DNA from: Ancylostoma caninum
Lineage: Eukaryota; Nematoda; Chromadorea; Rhabditida; Ancylostomatidae
DNA length: 64,000 nucleotides
NCBI GenBank assembly: GCA_037903475.1
Contig: JBAJFG010000643.1
Span: 2,356,001 to 2,420,000 of the forward strand
Direction: 5' to 3'
Shown: positions 1-13,000 of the stretch, piece by piece
Position numbering within the stretch: the first letter of the stretch is position 1
Layout: each line of letters starts with the position of its first letter
Made by a program: the position numbers and the translations under genes
Notes under the pieces: model-generated
Told to the model about the DNA's origin: nothing
The model's database searches: none
Seen by the model: the letters and a program-made list of their open reading frames with translations, nothing else

Positions 1-147
1 TGGATCTATATTTGTAAGAACAATTCATTTTACTTTGTTTTATTTATTATACTATCATTTTGTGATTGTTTTCCATATAGCTATGATCCAACATTGCTTA
101 TTTTCACACAAAAGGCCTGGAGAAGTACAATAATTTTCAGGAAATTT

Positions 148-1072
148 CTATTAGGTCGTCAAGTATGAAATGTCTGATTTTATGAGCGGTCAGTTTGGCA
201 GTCTGTATCTTCGAATATTTACTAGATCTCTTCTCATCTTTATTTCCATTAGAAGGTACATCCTCCTCCTTTCAAAATCACTTCCTGGGTTTTTGATCAG
301 TTTTCAAATTTTTGTTTGAAAGCATTTCTTGTAGAACTACTCAAAGACGAAAAATCGTGTCGTTTTGGAACATCGGTTCCATTTTTCAGCTATTAGAGCC
401 GGGGAAGCTGGAAACATCAGGGTAGTGTTAAGGGACATTTGGCTAGTAAATGCACTAAACAGCGTTTGCTTGGGAAGTTCTGCTCAGGTGACATGAAGCT
501 GCAAAGTGAGCCTTATGATGAACCTGGATATCGATGAGCTGGAAGCCGTAGCCGAAGTGGGTAGGAGTCAAACTAGGTCAGCATAAACAGCAAGGTGTGA
601 CCTTTATAATCTATTATTATTCAGGTACTCAAGGCAATATGACCATTAAAAGTGATTCGGTAAACGAATTTTTCCCAGTTTGAACCTCAAAAATGGGTGC
701 TAATTTTTGACCATTTTTCACAAATCCACGCTGCTTAAGCCAGAGGAGCAGAGGTGAGGACCCACTTGCCACTCACTGTACTGAGCAAATCTTGCTCTAT
801 TTGACCACAACTCCTTTCAGGGATTACCTCACTTCTTGCTGGAGAAAATGTTCAATTTTCAACATCATGTTGGAAACGCTCTTCCTCACTTGATCGCCCA
901 TAGCTTTCCATGCTTCTAAGAAGTTGGAGCAGCCAAGCCATATTTAAGATGGCAAGGCTATGGAGATAGTATAGGAGCATATTCGGATATCTTATACTGC
1001 ATCTTGCTTTAGAAACAAAACTCAAAATCTTCTCATCCAAAATCAGACATTTCATACTTGGCGACCTAATAG
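148..1072. repeat. Terminal inverted repeats of about 35 bp enclosing 0.9 kb
   Basis: CTATTAGGTCGTCAAGTATG at 148 and onward is the inverted match of 1039-1072 with one mismatch over about 35 bp. The interior shows no protein of recognisable type. A non-autonomous DNA element is likely. No target duplication was identified. Confidence 0.45.
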
Positions 1073-1499
1073 TTATTGTCGTTTCCATCTAATATTGTCC
1101 TCATCTCATTTGTTAGCCATCGCTCTATCATCCAAAGATGTTCTCCATTCATTGCTGGGCTTCTCTTATCTGCACTTTTTTGTCACCTGTCAGTTGCTTG
1201 AAGGCTTCTGTGCATTTATTAGATGGCTGTCGATGACGAATTGAGCTCTTTTCCTGCGGCATGTCCTTTGTGTTGCAAAACACTGCGCTGAATCATTGGG
1301 CAGTACGTAGATTTCCACATTAGTCACTATTTAATCCATCCTGGGCGCGTATGGGTCTCAGAGGACATTCCAGACGCAACGTTGGTTGATTGTCGAACCA
1401 CTGGCTTAAGGGGATTTTTTTAAGGATTTCCTTAACGTTAAATGCAGTAGTAGTTATGAGGAACAAATGTGGATACAAAACGGTCCCTACTGAGGTATT

Positions 1500-3350
1500 G
1501 TGGTTCCACACTGCGGGAGCTCTTGGGGCCGCATACATCATGGAGATTACCCAGGCTAAATGCGTCAACATCCCAAAAATTTACCCATTGCTAGTATGGG
1601 CGCAGAAACGTTCACCCTGGGTAATTTCACCGATGCATCCAGGCCCAGGATTCGAGAACTTGTCTCGTGTTACTAAGGGCTCACTACTTGATACTATAAA
1701 TCCCAATATCCCACCTGGTCCAGTGGTAGGTTCTTGAAATTCCCCAAGCTTATCTTGGCCCGGATGCATCATTGAGATCACCTAGGGTAAACATGTTCAT
1801 GTGCGTGCTAGCAATAGGTGGATTTGTGTGCTGTGGCACTTTTACTCTGGGTAATCTCAGTGCTGAAGGCAGCAGCTAGAATGGATGGGTTTATCGACTC
1901 ACAAGTAGTATAAGTCGCTACGGTTACCAGTAGCGGCTCCAGAAGTCTGGTGTGCTCGGGCATACTACCATGGTAGAAGAGGGACTAAAATTACCCAGGG
2001 CAAGCGTATCACAGCCCAGAAATTCACCTATGCAGAAAAAAATTGATATTGAAAGTGAAATTCACCTACATAGAACGTTGAAATAAATCAAATAGATGTG
2101 AGGAGAAAGCAGGATAATTTATCAGGAATTGCGTTGAAACTCCGAGATTTTTTTCAAATTTCATAATATGTACCTCATCATTAGTACCTTATTTTTACTA
2201 ATATGTTCCAAGCATTTGCTTTTAATTATTGCAATGCTGCACCTTTCTATAGGTCACAACTTCAGCGAAAACCGTACAAACTAGATTTTTCGCTACAATG
2301 CCTTGTTTTTCCGATTAGGTGCAACCAAACTCCTCTTCTCGCCCTTTAGTGTCAACTAGTCTCCGTTTACGGTCATATTTATTGCATAGAGTGCAACTAC
2401 ACACAACGGAAGACGAGTTGATTCTAAAGGGCGGATGAGGTCTTGCAGCTACCAATCACGGCTGCAGAGCGTTGTGCCTGGAAAAAGTAGTGTGACCGAG
2501 CTCTGTGATTGGTCTGCGGGTCGAATTGGCCAATCGGAGAGCTCTGCTGCACAACGTCCTGCACCCACGCAGTATGTATAGGGGGCGGGGCGTCGCCCTC
2601 ATGCCCTCATAGTGCAGCACAGATAAAATGCAACATAACAGTCCTTTTTCAAGGGATCGTAGCGGATCAAATTTCACGCCAGCGAACTATCAGCCGGGTT
2701 TTATGATACATTCTGCTCGCAGTTATTTATTGTTCCATAGTGCATAGTAGACGTGTTTCTATGTAGATAGGAGCAAAAATTGACAAAAGTCATCGATATC
2801 GTCTCAGTTTTGCTGAATGGAAGTATGCCTGGGAGGAGAATACATCTATGACAAGCATTTTGAGGCCATCTCATCTACTACACTTTAAAAAAAATAAATT
2901 GTGAAGGATTGAACAAGCACGCTCATGCTTCCAAAATATACACAGCTTCTGAGGGGTATTGTTATAGTCCCAGAAACAGTGTATATTCTAGAATCCTGTG
3001 AATTTTAGGATTTAATAGAGAGGAAAGATGGAGCAAAGGAAAAAGGAAAGGTGCCCATTTCTCATTTGATCAATGGGGAATAGAACTATTTATTTTTTAA
3101 ATTAATTCCTTTATTATCGGTCGACAGTGAGAAATATTCATGGTCAAAAGGATAGATATTGTTACGATAATGGAAATAATGAAAACATGGGGATAAGGGG
3201 GAGGGGGGAGGGAGTGGGTAACTTGGCGTCAAAGGGCAGTGGGCCACTAACACTGCAAGCCGATAGAGCTTATTGCCAGTTAAAATAATGCAATCTAAGT
3301 TGCAGGGACCGCCAAACACAAATGCGCCGTCCGATGGCCTACCGCGCTGC
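1500..3350. other. Gene-free repeat-rich stretch
   Basis: Several arms of the dispersed GATGCATCATTGAGATTACC family occur at about 1536-1570, 1605-1650, 1752-1795, 1835-1860 and 1990-2010. A separate GC-richer hairpin-like piece at 2440-2660 has a CCAATCACAGAGCTC-type motif that recurs at 6785-6805. No convincing exon was found. Any missing upstream exon of the GT92 gene would lie between about 2.7 and 3.85 kb. Confidence 0.4.
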
Positions 3351-3852
3351 ACCACCGACGCAGCACGGCAGACCAGCTGTTCGATGTAGCTAGCAGGTGT
3401 TGCCGAGATTTAACCTTTGGCCCATAAGTCCCACGCCTATTTTCTCTATGTATGAACTAGGCTGGTGCAACGTTAACTCAAACATTTCAGCTAGAATGGC
3501 CACACATAAAGGAAGTGATCGTGGAAATCATAGGCAAAAAGCAAATCCCAGCAGCACCCGCCAGCCACATCGCTAATCCGCTCTGCCGCGGCGCGTAGGT
3601 GGCGCGGAGCGGGGCGGCAGGCCAGCGTGATGGGGGAGGGTTATATTTGTGATTGGCGCTCCCTGTATGAGCCCAGTGCAGGATGTCCGTTTAGCTATCT
3701 ATCAAATAACTGTTTATTTGCTATTCCATGGTTTAAAGGTGCGCCACCAGCGTGAAATAAACACCCAATGTTTTTAAAATCAAATTTCAATTAATTTTAC
3801 AACTTTCTAGAACCACTTCGCTTTTTAATTCTGAAAAAAGTTCTTGTTTCAG

Positions 3853-6519
3853 GCTTTTTACCGCGGAAGAAGTCAACAGAACAGTCCGCCGAGAGAACAA
3901 CCATAACGTCTCCTTCGTCACAATCAACAAATCGTCCTACGCGCTCCATGCCACGCGAGACGAACGCAGCGGAAACATGGGTGCACACCGCGTGCGTGTG
4001 CTAGTTGTCGCACGAGCGGCAGCCGACTACAAGTGTCGATTTCCCGGCGGGACCGTTGTCGACGCGGATAAATCATACGAGATGTCCGAAAACCACGCGA
4101 TGCCATTTGGTGTGTATTTTGTGAACTGTGAAACGCCAACAAACGAGACTGTTGGCGGTTCATTAGAGGTAGTGGCGTTTCCGCGCTCCATGGCTACGAT
4201 TTGTCCCTATGCTCCCGATGTTGCAGTTCACTCAGCAAAAATCACCTTGGGTGACGTTACCAGTGCGATATGAGATTCCTGACGAGAAGACGATCAACGA
4301 TTGGAAGTACCAGCTCACAATCTGTTTGCCATTTGTCTTTGGCGATAGATATTCCGGGAAATCGCTTGTTGAGGTTCGTTTGCTGAAGTTGTGGCAGGTC
4401 TTATTGGAGAATAGCTTTTCCCAACTATGCAGTGCCGGTCAATCACTCTTGCACAGCAGAATACCTCCAGTCTGGTTTGCCGCACCGCGCCACCCACGCG
4501 CTGCGGCAGACCAGTTGGATGCTCTGTTTGTCGGGCGTTCCCAGTATGTTGGTGTGTTGGTGTTTTGCTTATGTTTCCACCCAAGCATTTCCGAATGAGG
4601 GCAAAGACGCAGAGGAAACGGTAGAAATCACCGGTTGACTAAAACAGCGCCCAGATGGTCTGCCGCGCTGCGTAGGTGGTGCAGCGCGGCAGACCAGAGG
4701 TAATGCAACAGTATGCTCGATCGATACCTGATCTGAACCAGTTTAAACGTGAACGGAGCACGGCTTGGCAAGGTCAAGAAGAGATCTATGAATGCACCAA
4801 TCGTGCACCAGAAGCACCGCCCCCGTTTTCAAGATTTTCATTACATTTGATGACTTCGGATAACCAAAGAAAACCCTATAGGCTCTTCCAGAAAGGTGCA
4901 TAAATTACTCAAATGACCTCTTTAAGCATTAATGAAGCATTCTAAAAAGGACCCATTTCTTCAAACCTCCTGTAGTCTGTCGTGCCTCATTTCGTTGCCG
5001 CATCATGACAACTCGTCCATTTGCGACTCTAAGGAAATACCCTCCCGCCTGCTAGATCGTTGACTTCGTGCTTCCAGCTTTTTAGGGCTAGAATGTCGAT
5101 GTTTTTATTTCAGTTCATGGAACTTAACCGAATTCTGGGCGTTGAGCATGTTATCATTTACCTGGACGAGTCTGACGTGCCTGCCAACCTATCGAAAGTG
5201 ATCTCATTCTACGAAAATATGAAGTGAGGCCTCCTTAGCTTTTTTATTTTATTCTTCCTTATTCTTTTGCATTTTCAGTGTCTTAGAAGTAGTCCGACTC
5301 CATATTCCCGTTTCTTCCAAGCAAATATGGTATCACGGACAGCTAGTAGCCGTCACAGGTACGAATTCAAAATTTTTATTGTAAAAGTAATGCACAGGAG
5401 TATGCGTTGTAGCCCTATCTAATTTTTTGAATTCGTTAATCCCGTTATATCACCAAGAGACGGCCGTTAAACGTTAAATCATAAATCTATTGCGATGAAA
5501 CAGCCTAAGGCCACATGCATCATTGAAATTACCCAGGGTAAACGTGTCAATATAGGTCACAGGTTTATTACTTTGCACAATGCAAAACGTTACAAATGTC
5601 TATAGTAAAAAAAAAGATAATTACAACTAAGGACATTATACCAACAAAAAAAGCAATGAACGATTACTCAAAGGTTAAAAAAAGGCATAACAATACACTC
5701 CAAATTTGCCCATCGTAAGAATGGGCGTCAATACGTTTACCCTGGGTAATCTCGACGGTGCATCCAGGCTAAAGGCAGTCAAAAGACGACTATTAACCTT
5801 ACATTTCTTGTTTTACGTTCCTTGCACTGACCGTAGCCAAGCCTGACTCGTGCAATTTAACTTTTTCTGGATCTGAGCGTCTTCAGTACCTTAATGAGGA
5901 ACCGTATTTGTAGATTGCCTGTACCGTAGTATGGGCGTGTCTCGTTTCGTCGCATTCCACGATCTGGACGAGTTCCTCATTCCACAAAAACCAGAACTTC
6001 TACCGCAAACCGCGCCATTGCTGGCTTTGCTCAACTCAGTATTGGTCAAGGATATCGCATCCATTCGTGTACCTACCCAGTACATGAGTTTACAGTACGC
6101 TGTTGCCTATTTCTAATAGCATAATAGTTTTGTAATTAACAATAAGTACTGTAAATGTTACTCGTTAAGGGATAATGGCGAACTCATGACGCTGAAGAAC
6201 ACTCTACAACGGAGCTACACCGATAAAACACTCACCAAATGTGTAGTACGACCGGAAATGATCTTTGAACAGGTCGGTCGCTACTCGCGCCCGACTTTCT
6301 CGCGACTACCAGTCTTCAAAAAATCGCATCTAGGGTATTCACCACACCAGTCGAGTAATACAAGATCACTACAAAGCCATCCCCGGCGAGGAGGACACTC
6401 TGCGTCTCTATCACTTCAAAACACGTGGTGGTAGCAGGACAGACACGAGAATAGTGAGAGACTATGGGGACCGATTAACGCAGAGATATAGAGAAATTAT
6501 CGCCCAAATTGGATTGTAG
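3853..6519 (+). CDS. GT92 (DUF23) family glycosyltransferase, 5' end missing
   Basis: Spliced from seven exons: 3853-4168, 4227-4373, 5114-5223, 5279-5358, 5914-6094, 6170-6272 and 6334-6519 (stop TAG). All phases agree and give 373 residues. Family landmarks in order: the N-terminal YEMSENHAMPFGVYFVNC block; KYQLTICLPFVFGD, followed across an intron by FMELNRILGVEHVIIYLDES; the DxD-type FHDLDEFLIP motif expected to bind metal and nucleotide sugar; and GIHHTSR near the C-terminus. Known GT92 proteins such as C. elegans GALT-1 are Golgi type II membrane galactosyltransferases acting on N-glycan core fucose; the acceptor here is unknown. The first exon seen starts mid-codon behind a TTTCAG acceptor. 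With no membrane anchor visible, at least one upstream exon, perhaps 80-100 residues, is missing. The 740-nt and 555-nt introns hold repeats. The donor at 6094 (ACA|GTACGC) is the weakest junction. Confidence 0.88.
4427..4700. repeat. GC-rich hairpin repeat in GT92 intron 2
   Basis: The hairpin GGTCTGCCGCGCTGC ... GCAGCGCGGCAGACC at 4659-4695 has a related inverted segment at 4460-4525 (TGCCGCACCGCGCC ... GCGGCAGACC). The same motif recurs at about 3325-3375, 3580-3640, 9090-9135 and 14239-14280, defining a dispersed family in this window. Confidence 0.6.
5505..5772. mobile_element. MITE with GATGCATCATTGAGATTACC-type inverted ends (clearest copy)
   Basis: The left end ATGCATCATTGAAATTACCC at 5515 is mirrored by TACCCTGGGTAATCTCGACG ... 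TGCATCCAGG at 5738-5768. The interior is AT-rich and non-coding. It sits in the 555-nt GT92 intron 5359-5913. The same inverted ends mark other copies at 11363-11585 and 12203-12345. Confidence 0.65.
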
Positions 6520-7008
6520 GTATTAATTTTAGGAATTTTACGTACATCTGCCCACATTTTGCCGGTTTATTCATAGCGATTTGTGATAGCTGACGGGTAC
6601 CTGTTCTAATTTTTACTATTTGTTGATTTTTTATGAAATAAAAATGGTTAAACATTGATAAAAATAGCTTTATGTTGTATATTAAAACAGCAACAATAAA
6701 CTGGACGAATTGAAGTTTACATCGTGCGTGAGACAATTAAAAAATTTCCATTAATCGCGGAGGTGTGGAGCGTTGTACCATGAACTGACCAATCACAGAG
6801 CTCGACTGCCCTGGTAGTTCTAGGTACAACATTTCACGCCCATATCACAGAAAGCATTGTAAAGGAGGTACAAACAAATTAATCTATACAAAAAATTAAC
6901 AATAGGTGCAAAATTAATTTTAAATGATTGGTGATACAATTTAGAAATGTGAAGAATTTTCTCTAAATTTTATAAATACACCAAACGATCTACAGTATGA
7001 ATCTCGTG
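6520..7008. other. Intergenic space between convergent GT92 and DUF229 genes
   Basis: 489 bp separate the two stop codons. It contains the AATAAA at 6637 and, on the opposite strand, an AATAAA complement at about 6566, so 3' ends may overlap. A CCAATCACAGAGCTC motif at 6788 matches one near 2490. No exon is seen. Confidence 0.5.
6637..6642 (+). terminator. Probable poly(A) signal AATAAA of the GT92 gene
   Basis: AATAAA lies 118 bp past the GT92 stop codon on the same strand, in the 489-bp interval between the two convergent genes. Assignment rests on position only. Confidence 0.45.
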
Positions 7009-10000
7009 TCAGGACCTATTTTTCTCTTCCTCTAAACATCTACAGTAAGCGAATGCATTCTTCCTGTTACGACAATTACCACTCCTTGGAATGATCATTG
7101 GCGGATAGATTATGTCGTAGTTTGATCTACGATCGAATCGATATTGTACTGTGATGCCCAACTCGTCGCCGGTTGTACTTTGCGCCGTACAGTTCTGGTA
7201 TATATACTCAAACTGCAATTTGTTTCAATCGATTATCGATTTTCTCAATTTTTTTTGGAGGGAAGTTGAATAAAACCCACACTAGAGGGTTTTCCTGGCT
7301 TTTCATGCTTCGGCAGATCGAATTTATTCCTCATTCTTAGTCTGACCATCTCATTTGGTACGCGTATATCCACCTGGAAAAATAGTGAGGCGGTTTGCCG
7401 ATCTGTGATTGGACGGTGCGGCTGGAAGCTCCGCCCAGATCGGACCGCCCTTCTGCGTGTGTTCGTACCCTAGTTACGTCACACACTTATTAGTAGAACT
7501 ATTGATAACATAATTTAATAATGATAATAATTTAATATTAATTAATAAATAAAAAATAAAAACAATAAAATAAAAATAAATAAAATAATGATAATAATAA
7601 TTTAATATTAATTATGTGTAGTAATAATGCATTAATAGTAATAATTTAGAATATTTCATTTATTTAATATACTGTCTATTGTAGTTTTCTACTGCAATAA
7701 TCTAACGTTGCGGAGCTTTCATTTAAAGAAGAAATCATGGGTAAAAGCACCTATGACGTTGTCAACCCAATATTCCATTTATTTTCACATTTGCTTATTC
7801 CAGAAACCGCGTTGCGACCGCACGCGTCACTTTCGCGCCGCGTATGCACAGCGGGTCCCAAGATCATGTTATTAACAGATCTTTTTCTTCATAACTCACT
7901 TCCTTTTCACATTTGATGGAGTTTTCCAGCACGCATGTGAAACTTGCGAAATGTCGTGACAATGACATCTCCATTGCAGTATAATTGACAGATGACCCTA
8001 GAACGACAGCGATGCCCGAAGCAGGAAGTACTTCATCTATTTCCAGTGCTCACGTTGGTTTTCAGGTTCAGGTATCATACAGAGACAAAAGTTCTGCACT
8101 ACATTGTTATCCACACAGGACCTTTCTAATGGAATAGGTTCGAAAAGAGTTTTGCCTGAAAAGGATGACATTTGTCAGTGGATTAACAGAATGTCCATAA
8201 TTTTTCTTTTTTGTCCCGATGGCGCTGGTAAGAAATAACCATAAATATTAAATACCTCGTTTGACGGGTCGCTTTGCCCCGAAACGATCATCAGTAATGT
8301 CCAGCAATGTCTCATGCACGTCAAAATTGCTGAAAAATGGACATGCGCTAGTGCAGTTATTAGAAGGTGTCTGGATAAAACAAGGGTTTCTCAGTTCCAA
8401 AAGACACTACGAAAAATCCAGAAAACCCGACGAGATGAACCGCTGCGTATTGTCCCGCAAATTCTGCATGGCTTCTGGATATGCGTCGGCAAATCCCGGA
8501 GGTAGTCGAATGGACAGAAGTGGTTGTCGCTCTTCTGGAAAAGAAACCAATGATTTTACTTTTTACTCTGACACTGGAACGGAAATCCCACCGATTCTCC
8601 CTGCATACGATCGGCTCATGGCGGATACTCGATTTCCGTGATCACCCAATATTATTAACACAGTATTGTTAAGAGCACCAGAATCCTGAAAACGCGGCCA
8701 TTTTCTCCAGGCCTTGGGTAGGGTGACAGTTTGAAAAATTCTCTTTTTTTGAAATCGTTACAAGCGTAGTGCTTCATTTATACTTTTTCCGGTCACAGCG
8801 CAACTTTTCCGTGACGCTCTTATTGCCCTCCCATCCTAGGAAAACCACTGTTAAAGCTGCTACCGAATGCATGAACTCTGAGAGTATATCACAGCGAGAG
8901 GGTAATGTGGGCGGTGCCACTGTTACTTGATTGGTGCATTCACGAAATTACTTCTTACATGTTGTCATCTCGTCTGTTCATGCGCGTTTATACGATTTTC
9001 GTACAACAACACGTTTTTTGAACACGAACGAGGGGTGAATTCTCAGTAAAACGGGGAACACGCTGCCATCACAGAATACCGTCCGTCAGGACTGCTGCGC
9101 CGCACCACCTACGCGTCGCGTCCGACCACCCGGACGCTGCTCTCGTCGAGCGAAGTTATCCACCGTTTTCTTTGTGTCTTTGTCTTCATTTCATTTTTGT
9201 GCTTTGGTAAAAACATGGCAGACGCAGAGGAGGGTGATGGGAAGGTAGTGCGCCCCCCCCCCCCCTCCTACCCTCTTCTTTTGAGAATGGGTCGCAGAAT
9301 TTTTGGAGTGACTCCATGAAATACATGAAAATTTTGAATCAGCTCATCTATTAATTTTATGACTATCCTATGAATATTCATTTTTAATTATTCAAAACTA
9401 TAAAAACCAACTTTATGGATATTGTGGGCCCCAAAGTGATAGCCACCCCACCCCTTTACCTCTTCCCTCCCCCCGCCCGCCAAATTTTTGCCTCCGACAC
9501 TGCTATCACCCGTTTGCTGAAGCCTAAATGTTTATAAACTCGATAAAAGAACCTCAAGGCGCTTCAGTCGATCGCTGAGAACGTCGTCGATTAGTTGAAT
9601 ATTGTTCGGCTTATCATGGGCCACACTAAAACTAGTCAAATTGAAACCATGGAGATAATTCTATATTGACTCTTTAACTGCGAACAAATCGCTACACTCA
9701 GTAGATATTTTTCCTGACGATTTCTGTTAAATATAAGAAAAATAGGGCCTAACCTCGTCAAAAAAGTGAAACTGAAGTGGCATCTATCCGCATATGTGAT
9801 AAGAAAGCGATACCAGATATCGATGAAGTGCTCGAAGAGGAAATCGCCTTGAAGGCACGGCATCGCATGGTTCCTGAGAGCCTAAAGAATGGAAATCCTA
9901 ATGATTAGAATACTCCACGACATACATTGGCTACGAAGAGATCAGCCCTGACAGCGAAATGAAAGAAGTGAAGAAAAAAAGGAAAAAAGAACTCGAATTT

Positions 10001-13000
10001 TAATTTTCTAGTGAATGGTAATGAGAGAAAACTAACTAAATAGATCATAAGATAGTAAGCTCGATAGTAATGGTCTGTGGGAGAGACGGTAAATCCTGAA
10101 ATAGATGCATTTCAAGGAGCAAATCGTTCGAAAGAATTGCTATTTACTACTCCACTGCGTAGGTATTCGTGGAAATTCTGCTCTTAGCTTTGTACTTTTA
10201 TGAAAAGCAACCGATTCAAAAAAAGATCTTTGCTGGGCCTGGATGCATCCTTAGAAAGATGGGTAAACTACTAGCTGGGTATAGAGCACACCACGTATAC
10301 TAAGCCTAACCCTATGCTTAAGAATGGGTTTAAGGCTTAGGCTTAGGCTTCACAGGAGTGGCCGCAGCCAACTCCCTTTTCACCAAGATTTCTAAGATAA
10401 ACTACGATAAGTGTAAGTAAGATTGGACACTATTTGTATGTGGCAACGTGTGCGCGCATAGCTCAGTGGGTTGAGCGAATGATCGATGTTGTGGTGGTCA
10501 GGGGATCGAATCCTGCCCTGTGCCCCCATTTTGCAAATACAGATAGTATGCTGCCTACGACTGCTGCAGTTATCTAACAAACTCCAATATAAAAAGTAGC
10601 CCGGATGGCTCAGTGGTTTGAGCGGCAGATTGCAATCTGTCCCTATCGCTGGTTCCACTCCGTTGGAGATCCAGAGTTAAGTATCGCAGTGTTTGGGGTT
10701 CACTGCTTGGAACGTCCCCCGTGATCTCCTTCGGGTAGTCCAGGAAGGCATCCGGCAACGTTTTGCATAAATTTCGAAGATAAACTACGATAAGTGTAAG
10801 TGTAATCAATAGTAATAGTGTAAGTAATAGTGAAAAACCACTTTTTCAAAGTTGACCCAAACCGGGAGAGAGTAACTCTGCCGTAAAGGACTGCTCCACG
10901 AAAGATAAATGACAGCGGCAGAACTACTTCGCAATGGATATGGAACAATTTATACGGATTTCAATTATTTCTGAGGATCCCGAATTGGATGAACTTTATT
11001 GTTCAGATGGGATAACTGAAGTACTGTGTCCATCTATAGAAGAATAACGGCCATTTTTGTATTCGCGAAGCAGTGTACTATAGCAAAAAATGGAAGAGTT
11101 GGCTTCGCTTATTGTGTATTCAGAAATCTTACCCCATAAAATCACAAAAATGAAAAAACGTGAAAGTTGTGAAAATGGTCCTCTGCTTTATAGCCTTAAC
11201 ATATCCACTGCACTCTGTCTACTATGGACTAAAGTTGTATTTTTCTTCGCTTTCTCCCAAGCTCGAGTGATTTATAGCTCATTAATACCGGGGTGCCGGA
11301 GAGTGGCGGCGGCCGGCGCCCCTTTCGCAGTGGCTGCCGGACCCGACTGTAGGTATATATGGTCCTGTATGCATCATTGAGATTACCCAGGGTAAATATA
11401 TTGAAGTCTGTGTTAACGATTGGTAGATTTGTGTGCTTACACGTTTACACTGGACAATCTCAATAGTGATACGGTCCAAGTTGATAACGCATGGGTAAAA
11501 ATGTTTATGGGCGCCAGGTAAAGGATAAATTTGGATACGTGAATACGTTTACCATGGGTAACCTCAGTTATGCATCCGGACTCTGAAACAACGTCACTAA
11601 TCTTATAAGAAGAAGTTTCAGGTATTTCAAGTCCTGAAAATTCCACGATTTGGCTGAGCATTCGATGCAGATTTTGGATCATTTCCAACTTTTATAACCT
11701 CTCCTGACCTGCTACTGGACATTTCCAGTGACAATTTCATTCGAAAAAAAAAACCCCATCAGTTTACCACATCAACTGTACCAAACAGCAGGTTTTGTAC
11801 GCAAGAGGACACCTGGACATTACCTTTCTGGAACGTTTTCGACGAATAATGGAATAAACCACGAGATGTGTGCATTATATCATCATTGAACATCGTGACA
11901 CAACCTTTCTCTGAAAATAATTTCATCGGCAAAATTAACCATGCTCCAAGCATCGCTCATCCACTTTTCATCTTTTTCCATAGAAATTCGAACGTGTCCG
12001 GATCGAGCTGAGCATTGTAGGGGAGAATTCTGGCTATATTTATGTCATTTTCGTCGTCGTGGAATTGAAAATGTAGGCCTGAACGAGAAAATACAGACAT
12101 TTACACACGATGCCATAATTATCCTCACCTTCTTGGATTTGTTCGGCCAATATAGGTAGCAGATTCACCGCACTGTTGTCTCCGACCTGAATTTCGACTT
12201 CCTAACTCCAGGGCTTGGATGTATCACTGAGAATACGCAGACTAAATGTGTTGACCTCCCCCATCCCCCACCCCATTAATGATGAGTGAATTTGTGGGTT
12301 TCAAAATGTTTAACCTGGTAACCTCAATGATGCATGCAGTCTCAGATCTAGTCAAGAGATTTGTAGCAAATTTGGCTATAGTAATCCAAATATAACGACT
12401 TCCACCAATAGTAGAGTAGTGAGGGCCAATGTGTACTCCACAAGCAATAATGGAAGTCCAGTTGAAGTCTGTGATGGTTTCGCTCCTGTGGTTTCTGGGC
12501 AAACTCAGACAATATCCATGTATACCAGCGACTTTGCGAGGGTGTGTATCATTGTGCAGGAAAAAAGGGGCGTGGTACAGTTCTGCGATTGGTTCGTTCA
12601 AACTCTCCTCCCGCCCCAAACGGCTGACTCGTTCCATTCGCGTGCGATTCCACTATACATGACCATGCAAAATTTGAATGTGATAGAGGACGAGTTGATC
12701 GTAGGGGGCGAGAAGGCTCCATCTCGTTTTCCCTCACGATGATGCACACCCACTTTGCGAAGTCCCCCCCCCTCCCCCCTCCCCCAATTTTCGGTTGAAA
12801 TTCTAGTAATCGCGCCATTTGAAAAAGGCAAGAGGATCATTTCTCAATTTTAAAGAGTTTGTGGGTTATCAAAAGCTTTCCTCTTGGATTCATTACAAAT
12901 TCTATGTAATTATTTTCCTAAAGCATTTCCACAACTTTCTTTACAACTTGGACTGGAATCGTACTATGTAAAACAGAACCATTCGCTCATAAGTATGTTT

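Noticed and set aside
8261..8641. 126-codon + frame
   Set aside because: It is the antisense shadow of DUF229 exons 12-14.
9760..9905. + strand frame DIDEVLEEEIALKARHRMVP
   Set aside because: Antisense to DUF229 exon 10, which has the family motif and matching phases.
10452..10525. tRNA gene
   Set aside because: A and B boxes are present but the anticodon stem does not pair and the T stem is imperfect; called SINE-like instead.
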